From Candidatus Lernaella stagnicola (lineage in GTDB: Bacteria > Lernaellota > Lernaellaia > Lernaellales > Lernaellaceae): 36,492 nt of DNA. This document shows, in pieces, positions 22,717-30,595 of this stretch (the first letter of the stretch is position 1; every line of letters begins with the position of its first letter). A model generated the notes under the pieces. The model worked only from the letters and a program-made list of their open reading frames with translations, had not been told where the DNA came from and made no database searches. The stretch spans positions 1 through 36,492 of the forward strand of contig JAVCCK010000017.1 of assembly GCA_030765525.1 (NCBI GenBank), given 5' to 3'. The position numbers and the translations under genes are program-made.

Positions 22717-24567
22717 TTACTCAACTTCCTCAACGTCTGCCGCCAAGTTCTCAAGGTTGTTCTTAACAACGACCACTGAGGGGTGATTGGCGTCGTATTT
22801 CTTGAGCAATATTTCCAGCGCTTTGTCGAGATACAGCTTGGCCTGCACTTTGTCACCGCTGGAATGATAGACTTCTCCCATATCGTTCAACGTCATCGCT
22901 ACGACCGGGTCGTCCTCGCCCAATTTCGCCCGCCGAATTTTCAGCGCTCGCGTGTAGTTCTCGATCGCCTCATCGAAGCGCGATTGGTAATAATGCATCT
23001 GCCCCGTCAGCGCGTAGGTGTTGGCCGTCTCGGGATGATCCAGACCGATGGTCGTTTCCTGAATGGCCAACGAACGCTCGAGCAGTGGTTTCGCCGCGGC
23101 TACGCGCTCATGCGCAATGTAAACCGAGGCTAATGCGTTAAGGGCCCGCGCTGTTTCGGCGTGATCTTTGCCATACAACGCTTCGGAGGAGGCCACCGCA
23201 CGGCGGCAGTAATCTCCGCCCCGTTCGGCATCGCCCTGGGACGCCGAAATCTCGCCTAGGTAAAGCAAGGAGGCATAAAGTGAATAAGAATTTTTCGGCT
23301 GCGGTTCGGGTTGTTCCTCGGTCGGCTCGGGAGCGGCGTGGTTTTCAATGATGCGCTCCAACAGCGGCACGGCGTTGTCGAACTGCTGCTGGCGCATATA
23401 GAATTCCGCCAGAGAAAGCATCGGCAGGTTGAGTTCCTCGGCGTGCGGGCCGAGTTCCTTGTCCGCGATTTCCGTGCCTTTTTCGAGGAATTCTCGGGCC
23501 TCTTTCTCCCGATTCATCGACGCGTAGATAGCCGTGAGCGTGAACATTGGCTCGATTAGATCCCGGCGGTTGTCGCCGATGGCTTTTTCTTGAATCTCGA
23601 CGCCGCGCAGCAAATATTTTTCGGCTTCCTTAAAGTCTTCCTGCCCGATGTAGACCGCGGCGAGCGAATATAACGTCGCCACAAGGATGGCGTGATCCTG
23701 ACCCGAATTTTGCTCCTGCAGCATCAAAGCCTGGTGCAAATAGGGTTCGGCTTCCGCAAACTCATTCTGGTAAAGGTGTGTTTGGCCGACGTTCAGCAAC
23801 GCCGGGACCAGTGCCGGATCGTTAGGATCCGAGCGCATCTCCTGGCCTTCCAGGGCTTTTTTGAAGAAATGCTCGGCGGCAACGTAATCGCCCTTGAGGG
23901 CATAATATTCGCCCAGGCGGGCATACGATTCGATGGTCGCGGGATGTGCGTCACCGTAGGCGATTTTACGAATGGAAATGGCCTGCACCATGGCCGAGAC
24001 GGCCCTGCGATCATCTTTTGTTTCGATGAAAAGGCCGGCCTTGTCGTCGAGAACGACGGCGGTTTCGGGGTGGTTTTGGCCACGCATGCGGCGCGAGACT
24101 TCGTAGGCGCGGTTCAGTAGTTCTTCCGTAAGAAGATAGCGGCCTTGTTCCTGATAAGCCTTTGCCAAGTTCTGTAGCGGCGGGATTACGTCGGGGTGAC
24201 GCGACCCTTTTTCTTTTTCCACCCGCTCAAGTTCCTGGCGGTATTTTTCGATACGGATATCCAGCGCCCACTTCTTGTATTTGTCGGCGTAGTTGTTTTT
24301 TCCTCTAGCCCGGTAGAGATCGGCGAGCAGATTCATGGTCGTGACGACCTGCTCACTCTTGGGACCGTACGTATTTTCGGCGATTTGTAGGGCTTCGTTG
24401 CCTACCCGGATAGCTTCGTCGTATTTACGCTGGCCGGATAGCTCACTTGCCTCGATTATCATTGAGTTCCAGAGGGTCGTTTGGGCAAGACTAACCGTCG
24501 CGGTTGCTACAAGCAGCGCCGCGCAAACAGCAATTGTTTGTGCATGCCTAAACAGCCGATCCGACAA
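22717..24567 (-). CDS. Periplasmic TPR-repeat protein (kinesin-light-chain type), first gene of the exopolysaccharide operon
   Basis: 616 residues. A signal peptide ends ...ATVSLAQ, so the protein is exported. The rest is at least ten 42-residue TPR units of the kinesin-light-chain type (for example YGPKSEQVVTTMNLLADLYR, DHAILVATLYSLAAVYIGQE, GEDDPVVAMTLNDMGEVYHS). TPR scaffolds in exopolysaccharide systems (AlgK, PgaA N-terminus, BcsC) link inner-membrane synthase to outer-membrane pore. The TTG start at 24567 has AGGA seven bases upstream. It is the first gene on this transcript, divergent from the glycosidase gene at 24910. Confidence 0.8.
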   Translation of the reverse strand: MSDRLFRHAQTIAVCAALLVATATVSLAQTTLWNSMIIEASELSGQRKYDEAIRVGNEALQIAENTYGPKSEQVVTTMNLLADLYRARGKNNYADKYKKWALDIRIEKYRQELERVEKEKGSRHPDVIPPLQNLAKAYQEQGRYLLTEELLNRAYEVSRRMRGQNHPETAVVLDDKAGLFIETKDDRRAVSAMVQAISIRKIAYGDAHPATIESYARLGEYYALKGDYVAAEHFFKKALEGQEMRSDPNDPALVPALLNVGQTHLYQNEFAEAEPYLHQALMLQEQNSGQDHAILVATLYSLAAVYIGQEDFKEAEKYLLRGVEIQEKAIGDNRRDLIEPMFTLTAIYASMNREKEAREFLEKGTEIADKELGPHAEELNLPMLSLAEFYMRQQQFDNAVPLLERIIENHAAPEPTEEQPEPQPKNSYSLYASLLYLGEISASQGDAERGGDYCRRAVASSEALYGKDHAETARALNALASVYIAHERVAAAKPLLERSLAIQETTIGLDHPETANTYALTGQMHYYQSRFDEAIENYTRALKIRRAKLGEDDPVVAMTLNDMGEVYHSSGDKVQAKLYLDKALEILLKKYDANHPSVVVVKNNLENLAADVEEVE

Positions 24568-24828
24568 CTCAGTTTCCTATTCAATGCGCAAGTCACCACG
24601 AGGCGAGCAATTAGCGTTCGAATACTTCCTTACAGATTCCCTACACCACCGCGCAAACGCATTTTTTTGCACTGCCGCCACGACAATGCTGGACTAAGTG
24701 CGTTCGCAATAATAGTATTTGGGCCGCTTCTTCTGTGGGTCTGATCCTAAGAAACCCGAGGGTCGGGTGTCAAGCGGTTTATTTTCCAGCACTGAATCAC
24801 TTTTTCTACAATAATTACATTCAGATCG

Positions 24829-24839
24829 CCCCCCCCCCC
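24829..24839. repeat. Homopolymeric tract of 11 C
   Basis: Eleven consecutive C, two bases upstream of the -35 of the glycosidase promoter and about 70 bases before its start codon. Homopolymers of this length are prone to slipped-strand change and also to sequencing error. Confidence 0.8.
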
Positions 24840-24841
24840 AC

Positions 24842-24870
24842 TTGGAGAAGTTGCGTTAAAACGCCATAAT
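24842..24870 (+). promoter_or_regulatory. Promoter of the secreted glycosidase gene
   Basis: TTGGAG (24842-24847) and CATAAT (24865-24870) with a 17-base spacer, 39 bases upstream of the ATG. Confidence 0.5.
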
Positions 24871-24909
24871 AAGCGCCGTTTGAAAAGAAACGAACGGTAG
24901 GACCCGACG

Positions 24910-26247
24910 ATGCAAACTCGATTTTGGCCCTTCATTCTCACGCTCTCCGTATTGCTTTTTTCCGTAGTGACCGGCGCGGCGGCTGATAGTTATTTTACGG
25001 TGGGGCAAGAGGATGGGCGCTGGTGGTTGTTCGACCCGGACGGAGAACGCTTTTTTTCGACCGGAATTAACGCCCTGTCGCCCAACGGGCATTACTGTCC
25101 GGTGACGGGGACCTACCCTTATCACGACTCGATCATCGCTCTTTACGGCAGTGAGGACGCGTGGGCGGATGTCGTCCGATCGCGCCTAGCCGACTGGAAT
25201 TTCAACACGTTAGGCGCTTGGTGCACCGAAGGCATATTCCCGGAGATACCTTTTGCGCCCGTGTTGTACGTATCAGGCGCCGACTGGCTGACCGGCTACG
25301 TCCCTGACTATTGGAGCCAGGAATTCTACGACCACGTTGATGAGTCGACCCAAAGCTGTCTCAACGAAGCCGAGAATCCGTTGCTGATCGGCTACTTTCT
25401 AGATAACGAAATGCGCTGGGGACCCGATTGGCGACGCCTAGCCGATCTGTTCGCGGACTATATAGAACTTCCCGCGCGCGCGCCGGGCAAAGAAGTGTTA
25501 CAGCAATGGCTTCGCTACCGGTACGAAGGCGACATACACTTCTTTAACGAAGTCTACGGTTTTAGTCTGGATTCTTGGAACGATTTGCAGGACGTCAAGC
25601 ATCACACGAACCTGCCGGAGAATGAGCGGCAAAAGATCGACCGCGAGGCGTGGACGGCCTACGTCGCCGACCACTTTTTCGACGTCGTGACCGACGCGGT
25701 ACGTTCCAAGGATCCGAACCATCTTATTCTCGGCGCGCGTTTCGTCTCGTGGCTCGCGCCGCGTGTCGTGGTTGAGGCGTCCGTGCCGTACATCGACGTG
25801 ATGAGCGTCAATCATTACGAGGTGTACGATTGGATCGCCTGGGCGACGTACTTACTCGCGCCCTCCTTCGGCATGGTGCCGACGCGGGAGATGCTGGCCG
25901 AGTATTACGATCTGGCCGAACTGCCGATTCTAATTTCCGAGTTTTCCTTCCGCGGATTGGACGCGCCGCCGCCCTCGACGTGGCCGCCGAACTGGTTGTT
26001 CAAAACCGCCGACACGCAAACCGAACGCACACAGTTCACCGAAGCGTACGTGCGTCAGTGCATCGAAAGCGAATATTGCGTGGGGTACCACTGGTTCGAT
26101 TGGGTCGACGAACCGGTGCTGGGTCGCTTTGACGGGGAGAACTCGAATTTCGGTTTGGTCGCCGAGGACGACTCCGTCTACGAGGAACTGACGGACATGT
26201 TTACCGAGATGAATCTGCTTGCGTACCAGTGGACGCCCGTAAAGTAG
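24910..26247 (+). CDS. Secreted clan GH-A-like glycoside hydrolase (beta-agarase/beta-galactosidase-like)
   Basis: 445 residues. A signal peptide (MQTRFWPFILTLSVLLFSVV...AAA) is followed by a TIM-barrel-type enzyme. The probable acid/base Glu is E167 in GYFLDNEMRWG, and the probable nucleophile is E344 in PILISEFSFRG, the two-glutamate arrangement of clan GH-A. The opening RWWLFDPDGERFFSTGINAL recalls beta-agarases and related GH families. The mature protein has no carbohydrate module. AGGA nine bases before ATG 24910 supports the start. It is divergent from the exopolysaccharide operon, so it could trim that polymer or an external glycan. The exact GH family and substrate are uncertain. Confidence 0.8.
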   Translation: MQTRFWPFILTLSVLLFSVVTGAAADSYFTVGQEDGRWWLFDPDGERFFSTGINALSPNGHYCPVTGTYPYHDSIIALYGSEDAWADVVRSRLADWNFNTLGAWCTEGIFPEIPFAPVLYVSGADWLTGYVPDYWSQEFYDHVDESTQSCLNEAENPLLIGYFLDNEMRWGPDWRRLADLFADYIELPARAPGKEVLQQWLRYRYEGDIHFFNEVYGFSLDSWNDLQDVKHHTNLPENERQKIDREAWTAYVADHFFDVVTDAVRSKDPNHLILGARFVSWLAPRVVVEASVPYIDVMSVNHYEVYDWIAWATYLLAPSFGMVPTREMLAEYYDLAELPILISEFSFRGLDAPPPSTWPPNWLFKTADTQTERTQFTEAYVRQCIESEYCVGYHWFDWVDEPVLGRFDGENSNFGLVAEDDSVYEELTDMFTEMNLLAYQWTPVK

Positions 26248-26274
26248 TTTCCTAAGAACAACGGCCCGTCGCGC

Positions 26275-27468
26275 CTAATCGTCCGACGACTCATTATCCT
26301 GGCCGCGCCCTGCTTTCCCGCCCGCCCAACTGACCGCGCCGCGACCAAAGCGGCGATTGAGTTCGTCCACGGCGGCAAGCAGGCGCTCGTCGTCGTGCTC
26401 GTCGACGAAACTCATATCGAGTTGCCCGCCCCGCTCGCTTTCCCACACGGACATCCCAACACCAATCAACCTCACCAGCCGGCCCGTGAAGCCGCTACCC
26501 AATAACAACTGCTTGGCCGCCGCGTAGATGCGGCGGTCGCTGCATGTCGTGTGATCCAAACGGCGGCGGCGTGTGTGGGTTTCGAAACCCGCCAAACGAA
26601 TCTTGAGCGTGACGACCAGGCCTTTGCGTTGCTCCTTACGGCAGACACGCCCGACCTCTTCCGACAAACGCAATAAGACGGCAAGCAACTCGGCGATGTC
26701 GGAGGTGTCTTCGCCAAACGTCACTTCCTTGCTGACGGATTTGCGGTCCCATTCACCGCCGACGCGATCGGAGGCGATGCCGCGGGCTTGGTTGTACAAG
26801 TGTTCCGCGCCGCGTTCACCGAATTGGTTACCAAGCGACGGCAGGTCCCACCGGCGCAGTTCGGCCACGGTGCGAATACCCAGACGCGCCAGTTGCTTTT
26901 GCCAATGCGGGCCGACGCCCCGCAAACGCGACACCGGCATGGGCTCCAGCCACGCGGCCACGTCCTCGGGCCGGACGAGGGTCAGTCCGTCGGGTTTTTG
27001 AAAATCCGAGGCGAGCTTGGCGATCAAACGGTTCGGGCCGATGCCGACCGAGGCGCTCAGCGATGTCTCTTCGCGGATGCGGCGTTTGGTCCGGCGGCCG
27101 ATATCTTCCGGTGTGCCGTAGACGCGCTCCAAACCCGTGATGTCAACGAATGCCTCGTCGATGGATACCGGCTCCACCGTCGGGGATATTTCGCTCAGGA
27201 TGGACATCACGTGCTGAGACACGGCGCAGTACTTGGCGATATCCGGCGGCAGGTACGCGCCTTGCGGGCAACGCTTGTATGCCTGGGAGATCGGCATGGC
27301 GGAATGGATGCCGAAGCGGCGGGCTTCGTAGGAGCAGGTTGCGACCACGCCGCGCGCTCCGGGCATCGCGCCGATGATCACCGGCTTGCCAAGCAGTTCC
27401 GGTTTGTCCCGCTGCTCGATGGCTGCGAAGAACGCGTCCATGTCCAGGTGCATGATGAAGCGCGGCAC
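26275..27468 (-). CDS. dinB: DNA polymerase IV (DinB, Y-family)
   Basis: 397 residues. IMHLDMDAFFAAIEQRD contains the first metal-binding Asp, CSYEARRFGIHSAMP is the fingers motif, and VSIDEAFVDITG holds the catalytic Asp/Glu pair. RLRGVGPHWQKQLARLGI is the helix-hairpin-helix. The length is slightly longer than the E. coli enzyme (351). It performs error-prone bypass of damaged template. GTG 27468 follows GGGAGGTG. The C-terminus is not an obvious beta-clamp box (QL[SD]LF); the sequence GGQLDMSFV near residue 355 may serve. It converges with the glycosidase gene. Confidence 0.95.
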   Translation of the reverse strand: MPRFIMHLDMDAFFAAIEQRDKPELLGKPVIIGAMPGARGVVATCSYEARRFGIHSAMPISQAYKRCPQGAYLPPDIAKYCAVSQHVMSILSEISPTVEPVSIDEAFVDITGLERVYGTPEDIGRRTKRRIREETSLSASVGIGPNRLIAKLASDFQKPDGLTLVRPEDVAAWLEPMPVSRLRGVGPHWQKQLARLGIRTVAELRRWDLPSLGNQFGERGAEHLYNQARGIASDRVGGEWDRKSVSKEVTFGEDTSDIAELLAVLLRLSEEVGRVCRKEQRKGLVVTLKIRLAGFETHTRRRRLDHTTCSDRRIYAAAKQLLLGSGFTGRLVRLIGVGMSVWESERGGQLDMSFVDEHDDERLLAAVDELNRRFGRGAVSWAGGKAGRGQDNESSDD

Positions 27469-27543
27469 TGGGCACCTCCCGCGCGTGGCAACCTATCACG
27501 TTTGGTGAGCGCGACAAATCGGCGCGAAATCGCGGAGACTGAA

Positions 27544-27572
27544 TTGACGTCTCCCGGGCACTTGCCCATAAT
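27544..27572 (+). promoter_or_regulatory. Promoter of the secreted protein gene at 27692
   Basis: TTGACG (27544-27549), 17-base spacer, CATAAT (27567-27572). Transcription from about 27579 gives a leader of roughly 110 bases. Confidence 0.5.
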
Positions 27573-27691
27573 GCGGACCATCCATTTCAGGGATGCGAAA
27601 GCGTTAACACTATATGATTCGGAATGGCGAGGATTTGTAGCAAAGTTGTTTTTGTCTGCGCCCCGTTTTTCGTATCGACAGGAGGCCAAAT

Positions 27692-28390
27692 ATGCGTGCT
27701 CGGAAAATCGTGTTGATTACCGCGTTGTTGCTCGCCGCGGCGTTTGTCGGCTCGTTGCTGGCGGCTCCCATGTGGGAGTTGCAGGACAAAACTTGGTGGT
27801 GGCTGACCACGAAGAACGGCAATCCCTCCGGCTTCGAAATGGCGACGTACAAAAAGGTTCAGCATGAAGGTGAAGACTGCCTGCACACCATGTTGAAGAA
27901 ATTCGACGGCAAGAAAATGCTGGTGTATGAATGGGTGCGGGGCAAGAAGCAGCCGCTCTATTCGTTCACGTTGAAGCGTAACGGCAAAGTCATCGCCACC
28001 GGCCACAACGTTCCCGGCGGTTACGAATTCAAAATCAAAGGCGAAGACGTCAAGATCACGAAAGAAGAGTTCGATTTTTTCGCTTTCGACGACCAGAACA
28101 TTTACTTCCACGTCGGCGACGGCGAGACCAAAGAACTGAAGATCTTCTGCCCGCTCAAGGGCAAGGTGATCAAGAAGTCCTACACCGGCAAGGGCGAAAA
28201 GAAAATGAAGTTGAACGGCCAGAATTTCACGGCGCTGGTTTACATGGTCGTGGACGGAACGACTCAGTGGGAAGTCAAGACGGCCAAAGGCACCCGCGCG
28301 GTACTCGTGGCCGATAGCACAACGACCGGCGAGAAGACGAAACGCGTGAAGAAATCTGAAGTTAAGAAAAACTTCCCAGGCAAAATTTAA
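27692..28390 (+). CDS. Secreted hypothetical protein, lysine-rich
   Basis: 232 residues with a Sec signal peptide (about 25 residues, ending SLLAA). The mature part is rich in Lys, Gly and short beta strands (FEMATYKKVQHEGEDCLHTM, GKVIATGHNVPGGYEFKIKG, VDGTTQWEVKTAKGTRAVLV). It could be a small beta-barrel or DUF3108-like periplasmic protein, but the match is weak and I assign no function. An ideal AGGAGG precedes ATG 27692, a promoter lies upstream and a strong terminator downstream, so this is a single-gene transcription unit, probably well expressed. Confidence 0.75.
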   Translation: MRARKIVLITALLLAAAFVGSLLAAPMWELQDKTWWWLTTKNGNPSGFEMATYKKVQHEGEDCLHTMLKKFDGKKMLVYEWVRGKKQPLYSFTLKRNGKVIATGHNVPGGYEFKIKGEDVKITKEEFDFFAFDDQNIYFHVGDGETKELKIFCPLKGKVIKKSYTGKGEKKMKLNGQNFTALVYMVVDGTTQWEVKTAKGTRAVLVADSTTTGEKTKRVKKSEVKKNFPGKI

Positions 28391-28409
28391 CGAGAACGAT
28401 AATCCATGG

Positions 28410-28438
28410 AAGGCCGCTCTTCGGGGCGGCCTTTTTTT
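28410..28438 (+). terminator. Rho-independent terminator after the secreted protein gene
   Basis: AAGGCCGC (28410-28417), eight-base loop, GCGGCCTT (28426-28433), running into T(7). The stop codon of the convergent HD-GYP gene (28437-28439) lies in the T run, so that transcript carries the same hairpin without a U tract. Confidence 0.9.
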
Positions 28439-29516
28439 AGTGCAGGCGCGGGTTTTGGCCGGTGCCATGATAATCCTCCAGATCCAGCAATTCTCCGAAA
28501 GACGCCGCGAAGCGCTCCACAAGAAACGGATCGAATTGGCTGCCGCCGCCCGCCACAATCGCGTCGTAGGCACTTCGCACCGGCCACGGCGCTTTGTACG
28601 GCCGCTCTGAGATCAACGCGTCGAACACGTCACAAATGGCACAAATCCGCCCCGCAATGGGGATGTCCTCGCCCTCCAGCCCGGCGGGGTATCCCAGTCC
28701 GTCCCACCGCTCGTGGTGGTACAGGGCGATGTTGCGGGCCACAATGAACAGTTCGTTTTCGTTCTCCCGCAGAAGTTCGAAGCCTTTGGTGGTATGGGTT
28801 TTCATGATTTCCCACTCATGCGCGTCAAGTATGCCGGGCTTGAGCAGGATATGATCGGGAATGCCTATTTTACCCACGTCGTGCATCGGACTGGCGCTGA
28901 GAATCAACTCGCAATGCCGCTGGTCAAGTCCGACGACGCAACCGAGCCGGTACGCCATTTTGCTCATGCGCACAATGTGCATCCCTGTTTGGTTGTCTTT
29001 GTATTCCGCCGCCTGGCTGAGCCGCCGAATGATTTCCAGCCGCGACTCGTTGAGTTCGCGGGTCCGGTCCCGCACCATCGTTTCCAGCATTTCGTTCTGA
29101 TCGCGGACGATTTTGTGAGCTAAACGCACTTCAAGCAGGTTTCGGATTCGGTTGATTGTCTCCGTGTCGTCGAAGGGTTTGGTGATGAAATCCTTGGCTC
29201 CGCCGGCCAGCGCCCGCAAGCGCACATCGCGGTCGGTCAGCGCGGTGATGACCAACACCGAAACATAGGCGTCAGGCTCGAGTTCCGGCAACTTCGCCAG
29301 GATGTCGAAGCCATCGACGTCGGGCATCATTAAGTCCAGAAGCACCAAGTCGGGGCGGAATTCGCGGTAGACGTCGAGCACGCGCTTGGAATCGGATTCG
29401 CCGCGGCAATTGGCGAAGCCGTAGGCTTCGAGAATGCGGGTCAGCAACGTTACGTTGACGGGGTTATCGTCCACAATCAGGATACGGGCTTTTTTAATTT
29501 GCTCTTCGGTGATCAT
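28437..29516 (-). CDS. Response regulator with HD-GYP domain (cyclic-di-GMP phosphodiesterase)
   Basis: 359 residues. An N-terminal receiver (about 10-125; phospho-Asp in LVLLDLMMPD; Lys in FITKPFDD) is joined by a coiled helix to an HD-GYP domain. MHDVGKIGIPD (near 210) and HHERWDGLGYPAGLEGEDIP (near 266) are the HD and GYP signatures of RpfG-type enzymes that hydrolyse cyclic-di-GMP. ATG 29516 is used; its ribosome site is weak. It is the last gene of a three-gene minus-strand run with a lone receiver and a DUF3783-like protein. No histidine kinase is in the window. It could regulate exopolysaccharide production, but no GGDEF or PilZ gene is here. Confidence 0.92.
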   Translation of the reverse strand: MITEEQIKKARILIVDDNPVNVTLLTRILEAYGFANCRGESDSKRVLDVYREFRPDLVLLDLMMPDVDGFDILAKLPELEPDAYVSVLVITALTDRDVRLRALAGGAKDFITKPFDDTETINRIRNLLEVRLAHKIVRDQNEMLETMVRDRTRELNESRLEIIRRLSQAAEYKDNQTGMHIVRMSKMAYRLGCVVGLDQRHCELILSASPMHDVGKIGIPDHILLKPGILDAHEWEIMKTHTTKGFELLRENENELFIVARNIALYHHERWDGLGYPAGLEGEDIPIAGRICAICDVFDALISERPYKAPWPVRSAYDAIVAGGGSQFDPFLVERFAASFGELLDLEDYHGTGQNPRLH

Positions 29517-29537
29517 GTTTCCGCCACCGGTAGTTTT

Positions 29538-29951
29538 CTATTCGTTTCGTTTCGGCAGTACCCTCCGCAGCGACGACATGGAGATGGGTTTGGCCACAAA
29601 ATCATCCACGCCTGCCGCCAAGCAGCGTTCCCGCATTCCCGCAACGACGTGGGCGGTCATGGCGACGATGGGCACGTGCATGCCCTCTCCTTCCATGTGC
29701 CGAATCGTTCTGGTCGTCGCAAAGCCGTCCAACTTCGGCATATGTATATCCATAAGCACGATATCGTAACGAGTCTCACGGAGCATCTCGACGGCGCTTA
29801 AACCATCGTCGGCCAGGTCCACGGCACAACCCAGGCCCGCAAGTAAACGCGCGGCAACGATCTGGTTGGGGCGATTGTCCTCGACCACCAAAACCCGCAC
29901 GCCGTCAAAGCGGGAATCGTCGTTTTCGCTCACGGGGGAACTATTCGTCAT
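29538..29951 (-). CDS. Stand-alone receiver-domain protein (CheY-like)
   Basis: 137 residues, only a receiver: acidic pair in VLVVEDNRPN, phospho-Asp in IVLMDIHMPKLDG, Thr/Ala switch in VAMTAH, Lys in DDFVAKPIS. The motif style (LMDIHMP, VAMTAH) is that of receivers attached to hybrid kinases, so it may come from, or act with, such a kinase elsewhere. Its start overlaps the DUF3783-like gene by 11 bases, and the HD-GYP gene begins 21 bases after its stop. Confidence 0.9.
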   Translation of the reverse strand: MTNSSPVSENDDSRFDGVRVLVVEDNRPNQIVAARLLAGLGCAVDLADDGLSAVEMLRETRYDIVLMDIHMPKLDGFATTRTIRHMEGEGMHVPIVAMTAHVVAGMRERCLAAGVDDFVAKPISMSSLRRVLPKRNE

Positions 29952-30411
29952 CTTTTTTTTTCACCGCCGCTTTAGGTTGGCGCGCCGCCTGCATCGCGGC
30001 CATCGCCCTTTGTTCCTTCAACAATTCGATCAGCAACTCTTTCACGGTAAATATAAGATTGTTCGGCGTCGCCGCCGCGAAAATCGGCCGCGGGGCCTCG
30101 GTCGTGTGGAACTTGTCCATCAAGTCGTGAAACTCGCTGCCGCTTAGGCCCGACATCAGCAGCACGCGCGGCAGTTTGTCCGCCGGCGCCGGCTCACCCG
30201 GATTCTCCGCGGTCAACACGTCCTGGATGCGGGCGTCGATCGCCTCGGCGGCGCATTGAATGACGCGCACGTCCGGAGCCTCGATACGCCGCATGAGTTC
30301 GCCGATCGCCGTGGCTTCTTCGCTCGTGAAGCCGGTAAGAAGCACGGCCCGCGGCCCCACGCGCCGCACATTGCATTTCATGACCGGTTGAAACGTGGCG
30401 TCGTCGTTCAC
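29941..30411 (-). CDS. DUF3783-like protein
   Basis: 156 residues. The C-terminal half, with PRVLLMSGLSGSEFHDLMD and TPNNLIFTVKELLIELLKEQ, resembles DUF3783, a small domain of unknown function; the tail is Ala/Lys-rich and ends KKKDDE. The N-terminal half has a similar pattern (PRAVLLTGFTSEEATAIGEL), so the protein looks like two tandem copies of one fold. GTG 30411 is preferred because AAGGAG lies six bases before it; the frame continues 45 codons upstream without a ribosome site. It is the first gene of the receiver/HD-GYP operon. Confidence 0.7.
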   Translation of the reverse strand: MNDDATFQPVMKCNVRRVGPRAVLLTGFTSEEATAIGELMRRIEAPDVRVIQCAAEAIDARIQDVLTAENPGEPAPADKLPRVLLMSGLSGSEFHDLMDKFHTTEAPRPIFAAATPNNLIFTVKELLIELLKEQRAMAAMQAARQPKAAVKKKDDE

Positions 30412-30508
30412 TGCCCTCTCCTTCGCGGCAAAACCGGCGAACCGGCTAGTCGTTTCGCAAATCCCATTGTGCCGAAAACGGAGCGCAATGTGTAGCGAGT
30501 CGTCCAAC

Positions 30509-30537
30509 TTGACTTCACCGCGTTTCCCATTCCTAAT
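30509..30537 (+). promoter_or_regulatory. Candidate promoter of Asp-tract paralogue B
   Basis: TTGACT (30509-30514), 17-base spacer, CCTAAT (30532-30537), 58 bases before the ATG. The -35 is good and the -10 moderate. Confidence 0.35.
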
Positions 30538-30595
30538 AAATGACATCAGTGCTTAGAGGCGGGGCTCGCGCCGTCGTCTTTTATAGGAGTGCACA

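Larger units (their letters stand above)
24568..24909. other. Divergent intergenic region between the exopolysaccharide operon and the secreted glycosidase
   Basis: 342 bases that must hold both divergent promoters. On the plus strand there is a good promoter next to an 11-C tract (24829-24839). On the minus strand I found only a weak candidate for the operon. A small hairpin (ACCCG-AGGGT-CGGGT, 24754-24768) lies between. No gene is seen. Confidence 0.5.
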
